From NCBI RefSeq assembly GCF_006547065.1, contig NZ_CP041243.1, positions 186,001 through 250,000 of the forward strand: 64,000 bases of DNA, read 5' to 3'. Below the pieces are notes generated by a model. That model worked only from the letters and a program-made list of their open reading frames with translations, was not told the origin of the DNA and made no database searches. The DNA comes from Brevundimonas sp. M20 (GTDB lineage: Bacteria > Pseudomonadota > Alphaproteobacteria > Caulobacterales > Caulobacteraceae). The translations under genes were made by a program, and so were the position numbers. Positions 49,481 through 59,445 of this stretch are shown piece after piece. Every line of letters starts with the position of its first letter. Positions within the stretch are counted from its first letter, which is position 1.

Positions 49481-49617
49481 CCAGATAGCCCCTTACCCAA
49501 ACTTGGCCATATAAGCGGTAGTTCTTTGAGCCGTCGATGGGGGCCTGTTGATCGCGGTGTCGATCCTCAATGTCCCACCCCCTCCCGCTGGCGATAGAAG
49601 CGTCCTATCTCCAGACC

Positions 49618-50919
49618 ATGACTGACCTTTCCCCCCGCGAAATCGTTTCAGAACTCGACCGCTTCATTGTCGGTCAGGATGACGCCAAGCGCGCCGTGGC
49701 CGTGGCCCTGCGCAATCGCTGGCGGCGCAAGCGCGTGCCGGATGACCTGCGCGACGAGGTGACGCCCAAGAACATCCTGATGATCGGGCCGACCGGCGTC
49801 GGGAAGACCGAGATCGCCCGACGGCTGGCGAAGCTGGCGGGGTCGCCCTTCCTGAAGGTCGAGGCGACCAAATTCACCGAGGTCGGCTATGTCGGGCGCG
49901 ACGTGGACCAGATCATGCGCGATCTGGTCGAGGCGGCGCTGGTGATGGTGCGGGACAAGCGCCGGTCGGGCGTGAAGACCAAGGCCGAGGGCGCCGCGGA
50001 GGAGCGCATTCTGGATGCCCTCGTCGGACCGGGCTCGCAGCCGGCGACCCGTGACAGCTTCCGCAAGAAGCTGCGCGCCGGCGAGCTGGACCACAAGGAG
50101 ATCGAGCTGGAGCTGGCCGACAACGCCTCGCCGATCCAGGGCGTGGACCTGCCGGGCGGCGGCAATGTGGGGATGATCAATCTGTCCGAAATGCTGGGCA
50201 AGCTGGGCGGGGGCCGGACCAAGAAGGTCAAGCTGACGGTGAAGGACGCGGTCGCGCCGCTGACGACCGAGGAAAGCGACAAGCTGCTGGATCAGGAGAG
50301 CCTGACCGCCGAGGCCCTGTCGCTGGCCGAGAACGAGGGCATCGTCTTCATCGACGAGATCGACAAGGTGGCGGCCCGCTCCGAGGCGCGCGGCGCCGAT
50401 GTGTCGCGCGAAGGCGTGCAGCGCGACCTGCTGCCGCTGATCGAGGGCACGACGGTATCGACCAAGTACGGGCCGGTGAAGTCGGACCATGTGCTGTTCA
50501 TCGCCTCGGGCGCCTTCCACGTCGCCAAGCCGTCGGACCTGCTGCCGGAACTTCAGGGACGGCTGCCGATCCGGGTCGAGCTGAAGGCGCTGACCCGCGA
50601 CGATTTCAAACGCATCCTGACCGAGCCGGAAGCCAATCTGATCCGCCAGAACCAGGCGCTGCTGGCCACCGAGGATGTGACGCTGGTCTTCACCGACGAT
50701 GCGGTGGAGGCGCTGGCCGACGCGGCCGTGGCCGCCAACTCGACGGTCGAGAACATCGGCGCCCGCCGCCTTCAGACGGTGCTGGAGCGGGTGCTGGAGG
50801 AGACCAGCTTCAAGGCCTCCGACCTCACCGGGCAGACGATCACCTTTGACGGGGATCAGGTGCGCGAGCGGATCGGTGAGCTGGCGAAGAACGCTGACCT
50901 GAGCCGCTATATCCTCTGA
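49618..50919 (+). CDS. hslU: ATP-dependent protease ATPase subunit HslU
   Basis: HslU unfolds substrates for HslV. From ATG 49618 it has 433 residues, with Walker A GPTGVGKT (57-64), pore loop GYVG (90-93), Walker [11 protein letters not shown] and the I-domain between. Upstream in-frame ATGs (49570) add a non-conserved leader. It lies 620 bp after hslV with an opposite-strand gene between them. Confidence 0.97.
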   Translation: MTDLSPREIVSELDRFIVGQDDAKRAVAVALRNRWRRKRVPDDLRDEVTPKNILMIGPTGVGKTEIARRLAKLAGSPFLKVEATKFTEVGYVGRDVDQIMRDLVEAALVMVRDKRRSGVKTKAEGAAEERILDALVGPGSQPATRDSFRKKLRAGELDHKEIELELADNASPIQGVDLPGGGNVGMINLSEMLGKLGGGRTKKVKLTVKDAVAPLTTEESDKLLDQESLTAEALSLAENEGIVFIDEIDKVAARSEARGADVSREGVQRDLLPLIEGTTVSTKYGPVKSDHVLFIASGAFHVAKPSDLLPELQGRLPIRVELKALTRDDFKRILTEPEANLIRQNQALLATEDVTLVFTDDAVEALADAAVAANSTVENIGARRLQTVLERVLEETSFKASDLTGQTITFDGDQVRERIGELAKNADLSRYIL

Positions 50920-50981
50920 TCCCGCATCCGCCCCGGGCCCAAGCGCGTAAGAGCGCTGTCGGGGTTTGAGGAGGATCGCCT

Positions 50982-51515
50982 GTGGTTGCTCGTTTACGTG
51001 TCCCCGTTCTGGCCCCCGCCGTGGCGCTGGGCCTGAGCCTGTTGGCCGGAAGCGCTTCGGCGCAGGCGGTGGATATGGACCGGTTCGACGGGCGGTGGTT
51101 CGAGATCGTCCGCAGCCCGAACGATCTCCAGAAGGACTGCCGCCGGGCGCAGATCGACTTCAATCCGCAGGCGCGGGCGAACCGGTACGGCGTGGTGGTG
51201 ACCTGTACGCGCCGCGTGGACGGCGTGTCGGAAACCCTGCGAGCCAATGCGCGGGTGACCGATCCGGGGACCAACCGGACCTTCCGTTTCACCCTGACGG
51301 GGCTGCTGAGTTTCGGCGGGCTGGCCGGACAGACGTATCGCGTGCAGGCGCACGCCGATGACTACAGCTGGGCTATCCTGTCGCTGCCGAACCGGTCCGA
51401 CTGGTGGATCTGGCACCGCAACCAGAGCCCGTCACCCGCGGTGCGGGCGGACCTGATCCGGCGCGCGGCGGCGCTGGGCTTGCCGACCGGACAGGTGATC
51501 CAGACCGGTCAGTAG
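50982..51515 (+). CDS. Exported lipocalin (Blc-like)
   Basis: The 177 residues include a signal peptide ending at ASAQ and the lipocalin signature GRWFEIVRSPN (family GxWYEIAR), a two-cysteine pair (C47, C65 region) and a C-terminal block with WAILSLPNRSDWWIWHR. It lacks a lipobox, so it should be soluble in the periplasm. The start is GTG 50982 with GAGGAGG seven bases before it. It binds small hydrophobic molecules by family; the ligand is unknown. Confidence 0.9.
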   Translation: MVARLRVPVLAPAVALGLSLLAGSASAQAVDMDRFDGRWFEIVRSPNDLQKDCRRAQIDFNPQARANRYGVVVTCTRRVDGVSETLRANARVTDPGTNRTFRFTLTGLLSFGGLAGQTYRVQAHADDYSWAILSLPNRSDWWIWHRNQSPSPAVRADLIRRAAALGLPTGQVIQTGQ

Positions 51516-51679
51516 GCCGTCGGCTGGTGATCCGCGATCTGGACACCGGCGTCATGCGGACTGTCCGGCGCCCTGAAGACGTAAAGGCTGAGCAGCACCA
51601 CCACCGCCAGCAACAGGGCGTTGATCAACCACAGCCCGCCTTCGTTCCGGTTCCGCCGTGCGCCCCTGTCATCGTGCAT
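51509..51679 (-). CDS. Small membrane protein, paralogue A
   Basis: This 56-residue protein has an N-terminal basic motif DDRGARRNRNEGGLWL and a single transmembrane helix (about 16-36), then a short polar tail. The ATG at 51679 follows GGAGG by six bases. The N-terminal 17 residues match the upstream gene B closely (shared DR-ARRNR and GLWL). Function is unknown. Its stop overlaps the lipocalin stop region on the other strand. Confidence 0.7.
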   Translation of the reverse strand: MHDDRGARRNRNEGGLWLINALLLAVVVLLSLYVFRAPDSPHDAGVQIADHQPTAY

Positions 51680-51734
51680 CCGCGCCCTCCGCCTCATGCG
51701 GTTCCTGCCTGGCAGAATGGTTAATAAGACGGCG

Positions 51735-51965
51735 TTATCCCAACGGCAATGCGCCTGAACGGGGCCCGGGACGCGAAACGGTGGATGGTTTTTCTCCTGA
51801 CGCGGACTGTGCGTGCTCGATCTCGATCCGCGCCCGCTGATCGGCGGCGCTGGATTTGAGCAGGACGGCCAGCACCAGAAGTCCCGCCGCGAGGGCCAGG
51901 CCCGCCAGCAGCCAGAGGCCGCGGCGGTCGCCCCGATTGCGTCTTGCGATCCGGTCTTCGCGCAT
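51735..51965 (-). CDS. Small membrane protein, paralogue B
   Basis: The 76 residues start MREDRIARRNRGDRRGLWL, followed by a transmembrane helix (17-37) and a tail with a short predicted helix (AADQRARIEIEHAQSAS). AAGGA lies eight bases before the ATG. It is 55 bp upstream of paralogue A on the same strand and diverges from mmcB, with an SOS box 77 bp from its start. Function is unknown. Confidence 0.7.
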   Translation of the reverse strand: MREDRIARRNRGDRRGLWLLAGLALAAGLLVLAVLLKSSAADQRARIEIEHAQSASGEKPSTVSRPGPRSGALPLG

Positions 51966-52041
51966 CGTGCGGATCCTTCCGCGCTGCAGAAAACGGATCA
52001 TAGCACCTGCCCTGCGGCCACGCTTAGCGGACTTGAAACCG

Positions 52042-52056
52042 GAACGAAGGCGGAAC
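52042..52056 (+). promoter_or_regulatory. LexA (SOS) box upstream of mmcB
   Basis: GAAC (52042-52045), seven bases, GAAC (52053-52056). This is the complement of the alphaproteobacterial LexA consensus GTTC-N7-GTTC, and it ends 11 bases before the mmcB ATG. mmcB is a known SOS gene in Caulobacter, so the match of gene and site is strong. Confidence 0.85.
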
Positions 52057-52067
52057 ATAAGGTCCGG

Positions 52068-52523
52068 ATGGCCGCGACCGCCCTGCAGATCGATCTGGTT
52101 TTCAGCCGACCGGACACCACCCTGGCGGTGACGCGCGGGGTGGCGCGGCTGGTGCTGGATATGGGCTATGCGCCGCTGCTGGAGGTCGGACTGCCGAACG
52201 GACGGCGGGCCGACGTCATGGCGCTGGGGCCGAAGGGCGACATCCTGATCGTCGAGGTCAAGTCCGGGCTCGAGGACTATCGCGTTGACCGCAAATGGCA
52301 CGAGTACGGGCCGTTCTGCGACGCCTTCTACTTCGCCGTGGCGCCCGGGTTCCCCGATGGCGTGCTGCCGGATGAGCCGGGGCTGATCGTCGCCGACGGC
52401 TTCGGCGGGGCGGTGGTGCGTGAGGCGCCGGTCATCCCGCTGGCTCCCGCGCGACGCAAGGCCCTGACGATCGCCTTCGCCCGGCTGGGCGCGATGCGGA
52501 CGCTGCGTGACCCGTCGGGTTAG
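52068..52523 (+). CDS. mmcB: MmcB family DNA repair protein
   Basis: The 151 residues have the PD-(D/E)xK-like core: RADVMAL then ILIVEVKSG (Glu-x-Lys), typical of the MmcB family (DUF2103/PF06319). In Caulobacter it is SOS-induced and gives resistance to mitomycin C and other damage. The ATG at 52068 is right behind the SOS box; there is no Shine-Dalgarno beyond AAGG. Its stop overlaps the lipoprotein gene stop by four bases on the other strand. Confidence 0.9.
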   Translation: MAATALQIDLVFSRPDTTLAVTRGVARLVLDMGYAPLLEVGLPNGRRADVMALGPKGDILIVEVKSGLEDYRVDRKWHEYGPFCDAFYFAVAPGFPDGVLPDEPGLIVADGFGGAVVREAPVIPLAPARRKALTIAFARLGAMRTLRDPSG

Positions 52524-52978
52524 ACGACCGGGCCGCTTTCACCCGCGCGGGCCAGGGCTTCGCTGGAGGCGGCGCAGCCCATCAGGGTCTCGTCACCGAC
52601 CTTGACCAGGGCGGTCAGGGGGAAGGTGCGGTCACTCATGCCGTCGCTGCACTCGGTCGAGGTCAGGGTGACGTCGAAGACGGTCCCGGAGGCTGAACGC
52701 GTCTGGAAGGTGGCGACGGTGCCCTGGATCACCGCGGGCGGCAGGGGCGCACGCTGTTCGGGGCGGTCAACGCCGGAGTAGACCAGTTCTCCGCCCGTTA
52801 GCTGGATGCCCCAGAAGGGCTCCGTGCCGATCAGGCTGACGGGCTTCGACAGGTCCACCCCCGACAGGATGGGCGCGGCCGCCGGGGGTTCGCCGGACGC
52901 GGCGGGCGCTTCGCCGCCCTGAGAACAGGCGGACAGGGTCAGGGCCGAGGCGGCGACGACGAAAGCGATCAGGCGCAT
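52520..52978 (-). CDS. COG3650-like lipoprotein
   Basis: From ATG 52978 (GGAG six bases upstream) the 152 residues start with MRLIAFVVAASALTLSAC, lipobox LSAC (C18). The mature part has GTEPFWGIQLTGGELVYSG, which matches a family of periplasmic lipoproteins of unknown function with the motif G-T-E-P-F-W. Two further cysteines near the end may pair. It follows corA by 56 bp. Confidence 0.8.
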   Translation of the reverse strand: MRLIAFVVAASALTLSACSQGGEAPAASGEPPAAAPILSGVDLSKPVSLIGTEPFWGIQLTGGELVYSGVDRPEQRAPLPPAVIQGTVATFQTRSASGTVFDVTLTSTECSDGMSDRTFPLTALVKVGDETLMGCAASSEALARAGESGPVV

Positions 52979-53034
52979 GGGGGACTCCATCGACAGGCGC
53001 GGCAGGAAGACCCGGAGGGCCGGACGGGTCAAGA

Positions 53035-53994
53035 TCAGAGCCAGCCCTTCTTCCTGAACCACAACAGGGGAAGGATGGCGGAAACCACCATGGCGGCCAC
53101 GGCCAGCGGATAGCCGCCCATCCAGTGCAGTTCGGGCATGTGGTCGAAATTCATACCGTAAATTGATGCGATCAGCGTCGGCGGCAGGAAGGCGACGGCG
53201 GCCACCGAGAAGATCTTGATGATCGAGGACTGCTCGATGTTGATCAGGCCGAGCGCGGCGGACAGCTGGAAATTGATCGAGGCGGCGACCGACTGGTTGT
53301 GGGCGGTCAGGCTTTCAACGTCGCGGCTGAGGGACCGCAGGTGGGCGCGGGCGTCGCCGCTGTCGATCCGCTCGTCGATGGCCACGAAGGCGAAGATGCG
53401 GGTCAGGCCGGCCAGACTCTGCTCGATACGGGCGTTGGCGATCTGCGCGCGCCCCAGTTTGGTGATCAGCTTCTCGAACCCGACGGTCTTGCCGCCGGAG
53501 AAGACGTGGGTGGCGATGCCTTCAACCCGCAGCACGGTTCTGGACAGGATGTCCGAGGCCCGATCGACCACCACCTCCATGAGATTGAGGAACAGGTCGG
53601 CGCCGGAGCCGCACAGTCCGGGCTCGCGCTCCAGCTTCTCCAGCAGCATGGCGAAGGGGCGGGGGTCGGCGTAGCGGATCGTCACCAGTGGACCGGCGGT
53701 CAGGACGAAGGTGGCCGGCTCAATGCCCGGAATCTCCTCATCGCCCCGGGTGATGATGTCGGCGGTCAGATAGGTGGCGCCGTTCTCGCGGTAGACGCGG
53801 CTGGAGGCCTCCAGCTCCTTCATTTCCTCACGGGTAGGCACGGCCAGACCGAGAGCGGCCTCGACGGCGGCGTCTTCCTCCCGGGTGGGGTTCAGAAGGT
53901 CGATCCACAGAACGTCGGGATAGATCGTCAGACGGCCGTCCTCGACGATGGCGTCCTCGCAGGCGGCGCCCGTGGACCGGTACATGCGGATCAT
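53035..53994 (-). CDS. corA: CorA family magnesium/divalent metal transporter
   Basis: The 319 residues have a large acidic cytoplasmic domain and two C-terminal helices, with the GMN selectivity motif at 280-282 (YGMNFDHMPEL) and a basic tail FRKKGWL. CorA moves Mg2+ (also Co2+ and Ni2+) through a pentameric pore. A stable hairpin (54001-54018) ends six bases before the ATG and no Shine-Dalgarno is free, so initiation may be weak or regulated; an in-frame ATG at 53985 is possible. Confidence 0.94.
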   Translation of the reverse strand: MIRMYRSTGAACEDAIVEDGRLTIYPDVLWIDLLNPTREEDAAVEAALGLAVPTREEMKELEASSRVYRENGATYLTADIITRGDEEIPGIEPATFVLTAGPLVTIRYADPRPFAMLLEKLEREPGLCGSGADLFLNLMEVVVDRASDILSRTVLRVEGIATHVFSGGKTVGFEKLITKLGRAQIANARIEQSLAGLTRIFAFVAIDERIDSGDARAHLRSLSRDVESLTAHNQSVAASINFQLSAALGLINIEQSSIIKIFSVAAVAFLPPTLIASIYGMNFDHMPELHWMGGYPLAVAAMVVSAILPLLWFRKKGWL

Positions 53995-54000
53995 GAAGAG

Positions 54001-54018
54001 GGCCCCTGCTCCGGGGCC
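54001..54018 (-). other. Hairpin just upstream of corA
   Basis: GGCCCC (54001-54006) and GGGGCC (54013-54018) pair perfectly across a six-base loop, between the CHAP gene stop and the corA start. No T-run follows on the minus strand, only CTCTTC. It may be a weak end of the CHAP transcript or cover the corA initiation region. Confidence 0.35.
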
Positions 54019-54024
54019 GGAGCG

Positions 54025-54552
54025 TCAGTTGTGGCCGGAAGCCGCCGACGGGACAGCGGCCATCTGAACGCCCTCGGCGGAAGGCGCCTGCTGATAGATG
54101 AAGCCGTTGGTCGGATAGACGGTCGTGCCGAGGTCATTGATCGGGTTGTACCAGACCTTCACGGCCGTCCAATCATTGCTGCTGGAGACGTCCACGACGG
54201 TGACGTTCTCCTCGACCTTGCCGCGGCTGCCGCCCCAGTTGGCGTGGGTGACGCGGATGACGCGGGGGGTCAGGACTTCCGAAACCACGGCGACGTGGCC
54301 ACGGCTCATCCGGCCGTTGGCCTCGAAGGACAGGACCGAGCCGGTGCGGGGCGACTGGCCGGTCTGGAAGCGGCCCTGGGCCTGGCGCCACCAGGTGACG
54401 GCGTCCCCGAAGATCTGGATGCCCGAGAACATGCGGGCGAAGGTCACGCACTGCCAGTACGGCTCTCCGGCGTTGGCTGCGGGAGCGGTCGCGCCCAGCA
54501 CAAACATTCCGAGGGTCGCCGCAACCGCGGCGGCTTTGAGCCGTTTGAACAT
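54025..54552 (-). CDS. Exported CHAP domain protein
   Basis: The 175 residues have a signal peptide ending at ANAGE (29) and a CHAP amidase/peptidase domain: C35 (YWQCVTFAR), H86 (SRGHVAVV) and N105 (THANW). CHAP enzymes cut peptidoglycan stem or cross-bridge peptides. A Thr/Val-rich C-terminal tail follows. It is upstream of corA by 30 bp on the same strand. Confidence 0.9.
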   Translation of the reverse strand: MFKRLKAAAVAATLGMFVLGATAPAANAGEPYWQCVTFARMFSGIQIFGDAVTWWRQAQGRFQTGQSPRTGSVLSFEANGRMSRGHVAVVSEVLTPRVIRVTHANWGGSRGKVEENVTVVDVSSSNDWTAVKVWYNPINDLGTTVYPTNGFIYQQAPSAEGVQMAAVPSAASGHN

Positions 54553-54621
54553 GCTGAGGCTTAATCCCGACTGACCTGAAACAACCCGTAACGGATAGTT
54601 TGCGGGTGTTGAAGTCCCCTT

Positions 54622-55731
54622 TCAGGCGAACGGGGTGCGCGCTTCTGTCGCGGGTTGACCTGAGCTCTTGCGCTTCGCCAGCCCGCGCAAAGCCGTGCGG
54701 GCCGGGCGTTCGACGAGGTGGTAGGTCAACATGGCGGCCACCGGAATCGCCGCGACGACCCCCAGCCACACAATGATGTGAAACCTCTTGTCGTCGGCCC
54801 CCGTCAGGCGCGCCGCGACATTGGTCATGACCAGCAGGACCGGGGCGCAGACCATGTAGATCGAGTAGGAGATCTCGCCCAGATAGACGCCGAAGGGCGA
54901 GGCCAGCACGCCCGCCTTCTCGTTGGCCAGCGAGCCCAGGGCGAGGATCAGGCCGCCCGCGAACAGGACGGTGATCGGGTCCCACAAGCCCAGCGAAGCG
55001 CTGATGATGACGCCCGCGCCGCTGAACAGGGCGACCAGCCCGGCGTGGGGAATGGGGGCGCGACGGTAGATCAGATACAGGGCGCAGCCCAGCAGGAAGC
55101 AGGGCACGATGCGCAGCGCGCCCCAGCGGAAGGTGGCCTCCGTCAGGGAGAAGCCCGCCAGCGGCTGGAAGGCGGCGTAGATGCCCAAGGCCACGACGGC
55201 GGCCAGAATGGTGGCCACGACGGGACGGTCCTTCAGACGCCAGGCGACGAAGGCGTAGGCCGGGAAGCTGAGATAGGCGAACCATTCCGCCGAGATCGAC
55301 CACGACGGGTGGTTGAAGGCGGACGACGGGGCCAGACCCCAAGCGTGGGTCATGGTCAGGTGGGCGGGCAGGGCGCGCCAGTCGGTCAGGCTGTCACTGA
55401 CGGCGAGCCCCGCGACACCGGCGCCGATCCCCAGAACGGCCATGCCCGCGAGGGTCACCAGATGCAGCGGATAGACCCGCGCGATCCGCGCCCACAGGAA
55501 GCTGCCGTGAGAATAGCGCCTTGTCCCCGCCGCCTCGAGGTAGACGTGGCTGAGGATGAAGCCGGACAGGACGAAGAAGACCTCGACCCCCAGATAGCCC
55601 TTGCTCACCAGCGTCGGCTCAAACCCGACGTTGAGGTGCTCCCAAGCGGTGTAGAGCACCACCCAGGCGGCGGCGAGGAAGCGCAGCGTCGTCAGCGCGC
55701 GGAGATCAGGGGGCGTGGCCACGGGCGTCAT
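54622..55731 (-). CDS. Acyltransferase 3 family membrane protein
   Basis: The 369 residues form about ten helices with the family motifs TTLRFLAAAWVV (conserved RFxAA), FFVLSGFILSHVY and RIARVYPLH. Such enzymes O-acetylate polysaccharide, lipopolysaccharide or peptidoglycan. No glycan locus is adjacent, so the acceptor is unknown. Confidence 0.92.
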   Translation of the reverse strand: MTPVATPPDLRALTTLRFLAAAWVVLYTAWEHLNVGFEPTLVSKGYLGVEVFFVLSGFILSHVYLEAAGTRRYSHGSFLWARIARVYPLHLVTLAGMAVLGIGAGVAGLAVSDSLTDWRALPAHLTMTHAWGLAPSSAFNHPSWSISAEWFAYLSFPAYAFVAWRLKDRPVVATILAAVVALGIYAAFQPLAGFSLTEATFRWGALRIVPCFLLGCALYLIYRRAPIPHAGLVALFSGAGVIISASLGLWDPITVLFAGGLILALGSLANEKAGVLASPFGVYLGEISYSIYMVCAPVLLVMTNVAARLTGADDKRFHIIVWLGVVAAIPVAAMLTYHLVERPARTALRGLAKRKSSGQPATEARTPFA

Positions 55732-55767
55732 GCCCGTGACCGTACACTCGCTCAGGTCGCGAAACGG

Positions 55768-56145
55768 TTAACCGGTGCACTCGGCCGGTTTGGTCTCGCC
55801 CGGCTTGTACATGGCGCAGGACCGGTCGATCTCGTCCTGGATCATCTGGCAGGGGTTGTCCGGATTGCACGGCGGATGGCTGGCCGGGCTGACGCGGGTG
55901 CAGCGCGCCGCCAATTCGGCAGCGCCGTCCGCGCCCTGATCCAGGGTGCAGGACATTGAGGACGCCTCCGTCGGGGCGGTGGTCTCTTCCTGCGGCGGAG
56001 CGTCGGCGGGCATGACCGGATCGGGCGTCGCCTCGGCGGCAGGGCCGGCGGCCCCGGCTCCAGCAGCGGGTTCGGCCGGTTGCTGGCTACAGGCGGCGAC
56101 CAGCAGGACGGCGGCGGACAGAAGGATCGGCAGGCGCATCGTCAT
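55768..56145 (-). CDS. Cysteine-rich lipoprotein of unknown function
   Basis: The 125 residues start with a signal and lipobox VAAC (C19), then an Ala/Pro/Glu-rich linker (about 25-62) and a compact end with six cysteines (CTLDQG, AARCTR, PPCNPDNPCQ, RSCAMY, AECTG), likely disulfide-bonded. No domain is recognised. It lies 75 bp after the rph stop on the same strand. Confidence 0.7.
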   Translation of the reverse strand: MTMRLPILLSAAVLLVAACSQQPAEPAAGAGAAGPAAEATPDPVMPADAPPQEETTAPTEASSMSCTLDQGADGAAELAARCTRVSPASHPPCNPDNPCQMIQDEIDRSCAMYKPGETKPAECTG

Positions 56146-56220
56146 CTCCCCATGACGCGGAAAAATGACGATGCCCGCTTTCGACGAACGATGAAACCCC
56201 GCACGCCTGTACGGCGAAGC

Positions 56221-56946
<726 letters not shown>

Positions 56947-56992
56947 GTCGGTAGTCCTTGGAAGCGGTCGCGGCGGTGCTTATCCTGAAACC

Positions 56993-57661
56993 GTGAGCCT
57001 GTATGCCCCCGCCCCGCGCATCGATCGACGTCTCCTGCTGGCCGGGGGACTGGCCGGACTGTTGCCGCTCGGCGCCTGCACGGGCCGCCTGCGGATCAAT
57101 GCGGCGCCGGGCACGCCCGCCGCCATGGCCCGGGCCGCGCAGGATCAGCTGGGCGTCACGACGGACTATGACGCCGGCTATCGCGCGCTGACCTATCCCG
57201 GCGGTGATCCGCCGCGAAAGACCGGGGCCTGCTGTGATGTGATCGTGCGGGCCGCCCGTGACGGATTGGGTCTAGACCTTCAGAAGCTGGTCCACGAGGA
57301 CATGAGCAAGGCGTTCGACGCCTATCCGGCGACCTGGGGGCTGGCCCGGCCCGACGTCAACATCGATCACCGCCGGGTGCCCAATCTGGAGACCTACTTC
57401 CAGCGGGCCGGAGGCGAGCTTTGGCGGGCGAAGGATCGCGAGACCGATGGAGCCTCCTTCCCCGGGGAACTGGAGACGGGCGACATCCTGACCTGGCGGG
57501 AAGCCAGCGGGACGACGCATATCGCGCTGGTGACCCGGGGCGGGAAGCGACCGCTGATCCTGCATAATTTCGGGCGGGGCGTGGTCCAGCACGGTCTGGG
57601 GCCGATGGGCTTCCGTCGGGCGGCGCACGGCCATTACCGCTGGTCGGGGAGCGTCGCATGA
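56993..57661 (+). CDS. DUF1287 lipoprotein (NlpC/P60-like fold)
   Basis: From GTG 56993 the 222 residues have a signal with RR and lipobox GAC (C29). The domain matches DUF1287: [20 protein letters not shown] (C80 is the likely nucleophile), VHEDMSKAF and [18 protein letters not shown], with a His in TTHIALV. The fold is related to papain-like NlpC/P60 enzymes, so peptidase activity on cell-wall peptides is plausible. Its stop overlaps the hrcA start (ATGA). Confidence 0.82.
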   Translation: MSLYAPAPRIDRRLLLAGGLAGLLPLGACTGRLRINAAPGTPAAMARAAQDQLGVTTDYDAGYRALTYPGGDPPRKTGACCDVIVRAARDGLGLDLQKLVHEDMSKAFDAYPATWGLARPDVNIDHRRVPNLETYFQRAGGELWRAKDRETDGASFPGELETGDILTWREASGTTHIALVTRGGKRPLILHNFGRGVVQHGLGPMGFRRAAHGHYRWSGSVA

Positions 57662-58761
57662 AGTCGCCCCTTCTGACCTCGACGGCGCTGGAAGCCGGCG
57701 GGCTGGCCGGGCTGGATCAGCGCGCACGCGACATCTTCCGCCGTATTGTCGAAAGCTATCTGCAGACCGGCGAGCCGGTGGGGTCGCGGACCCTGTCGCT
57801 GAGCGGGATCAGCCTGTCGCCCGCCTCGATCCGCAACACCATGCAGGACCTGACACTGGCGGGGCTGCTGGCCTCGCCGCACACCTCGGCGGGGCGGATA
57901 CCGACCCATGCGGGACTGCGCCTGTTCGTGGACGGCCTGCTGGAGATCGGCGACATCTCGACGGAGGAGCGGCGCGAGATTGATGCGCGGCTGGCCGCCC
58001 ATTCAGGAAAGCATGGGGGACGCAGTTTCGAGGAGGCGCTGAACGAGGCGTCGTCCCTGTTGTCCGGCCTGGCGGGCGGGGCCTCGATCGTGGCCAGCCC
58101 GGTGCGCGACGCCGGGGTCAAGCATGTGGAGTTCGTCGCGCTGGGCCATGATCAGGCGCTGGCGGTGCTGGTCGGCGACGACGGAACGGTGGAGAACCGG
58201 CTGATGCCGCTCAAGGCCGGGGTGACGCCCTCGACCCTGCAGGAGGCGTCGAACTTCCTGAACGCCCGGCTGCGCGGGCGCCCGCTGCATGAGGCGCGCA
58301 CCGAGATGCGCACCGAGCTGGATCTGGCCCGCCGCGAGCTGGATGCGACCGCCGCCCGACTGGTCGAGGACGGACTTGCGGCCTGGTCCGGTGGTGCGGA
58401 GCGCGAACGGGCCCTGATCGTGCGGGGACGCGCCAATCTGTTGCAGGACGCCGGGGCGATGGAGGATCTGGAAAAGGTCCGCGTCCTGTTCGACGATCTG
58501 GAGCAGAAGGAGCAGTTGATCGGCCTGCTGGACGGGGTGTCCTCGGCCCAGGGTGTCCGCATCTTTATCGGCGCGGAAACGCGACTGTTTTCACTTTCGG
58601 GTTCCGCCGTGATCGCGGCGCCCTATATGAGCGGCCGACAGCGGGTGCTGGGCGCCATCGGCGTCATCGGCCCCGCGCGACTGAACTACGCCCGTGTCAT
58701 CCCGTTGGTGGACTATACCGCCCGGGTGCTGGGCCGGATGCTGGACGGACAAGAAACGTGA
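57658..58761 (+). CDS. hrcA: Heat-inducible transcription repressor HrcA
   Basis: HrcA represses groESL and related genes by binding CIRCE. The 367 residues have the N-terminal winged helix with [13 protein letters not shown] and [18 protein letters not shown], and the C-terminal domain with [14 protein letters not shown] and [18 protein letters not shown]. No CIRCE element was found within the window. It overlaps grpE (GTGA). Confidence 0.96.
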   Translation: MKSPLLTSTALEAGGLAGLDQRARDIFRRIVESYLQTGEPVGSRTLSLSGISLSPASIRNTMQDLTLAGLLASPHTSAGRIPTHAGLRLFVDGLLEIGDISTEERREIDARLAAHSGKHGGRSFEEALNEASSLLSGLAGGASIVASPVRDAGVKHVEFVALGHDQALAVLVGDDGTVENRLMPLKAGVTPSTLQEASNFLNARLRGRPLHEARTEMRTELDLARRELDATAARLVEDGLAAWSGGAERERALIVRGRANLLQDAGAMEDLEKVRVLFDDLEQKEQLIGLLDGVSSAQGVRIFIGAETRLFSLSGSAVIAAPYMSGRQRVLGAIGVIGPARLNYARVIPLVDYTARVLGRMLDGQET

Positions 58762-59375
58762 ACGACACTCCCGACTACGAACCGGAAACCGAACTGGACG
58801 CCGACATCGGCGAGGCCGAGGGCTTCGCGGGCGATGATCTGGCGCCGCTGGACGCCGTGATCGCCGAGCGCGACCAGTGGAAGGACCGCGCCCTGCGCGC
58901 CGTCGCCGAGGCGGAAAACACCAAGCGTCGGGCCGAGGCCCAGAACAACGACGCGCGCGCCTACGCTATCCAGAAGTTCGCGCGCGATCTGCTGGTGGTG
59001 GCCGACAATCTGGAGCGCGCCATCCAGGCCGCGCCCAAGGAGGCCGACGGCGCCGCCGACGGTCTGGTCTCGGGTCTTGAACTGACCCAGAAGGCCCTGT
59101 TCTCGGCCTTCGAGGCCAACAACCTCAAGCGCGTCGCGCCGGAGCCGGGCGAGGTCTTCGACCCGCATCTGCATCAGGCGATGATGGAGCAGCCGTCGGA
59201 TACGGTTCAGGGCGGTCAGGTGATCCAGACCCTTCAGGCCGGATACGCCCTGTTCGGCCGCACCGTGCGCCCGGCCATGGTGGTGGTCGCCGCCAAGGGC
59301 TCCGGCGCCGCGGCAGGCAATGCGGCCTATGCCGCCGCCCAGACAAACGGCGGAAATTTCGACGGCAAGGCCTGA
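58758..59375 (+). CDS. grpE: Nucleotide exchange factor GrpE
   Basis: GrpE is the DnaK exchange factor. The 205 residues begin with an acidic segment, then the long coiled coil ([20 protein letters not shown]) and the C-terminal beta domain ending [23 protein letters not shown]. The start is GTG 58758 overlapping the hrcA stop by four bases, so it is translated by coupling. Confidence 0.96.
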   Translation: MNDTPDYEPETELDADIGEAEGFAGDDLAPLDAVIAERDQWKDRALRAVAEAENTKRRAEAQNNDARAYAIQKFARDLLVVADNLERAIQAAPKEADGAADGLVSGLELTQKALFSAFEANNLKRVAPEPGEVFDPHLHQAMMEQPSDTVQGGQVIQTLQAGYALFGRTVRPAMVVVAAKGSGAAAGNAAYAAAQTNGGNFDGKA

Positions 59376-59378
59376 GTG

Positions 59379-59436
59379 GTGAGTAGTGAGTGGTGGTGGG
59401 GCGCCACCGCCCGCTCTTTCTCTATTCACTACTCAC
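59379..59436. terminator. Inverted repeat at the grpE / dienelactone hydrolase junction
   Basis: GTGAGTAGTGA (59379-59389) and TCACTACTCAC (59426-59436) are perfect 11-bp complements. An inner GGTGG/CCACC (59394-59407) closes a second stem. It occupies the 70-bp gap between convergent stops. It may act as a bidirectional transcript end, though no clean T-run follows. Confidence 0.45.
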
Positions 59437-59445
59437 GAGCGCTTT

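Noticed and set aside
56947..57660. CIRCE element controlling hrcA-grpE
   Set aside because: No TTAGCACTC...GAGTGCTAA-like inverted repeat is visible upstream; groESL, its usual place, is outside the window.
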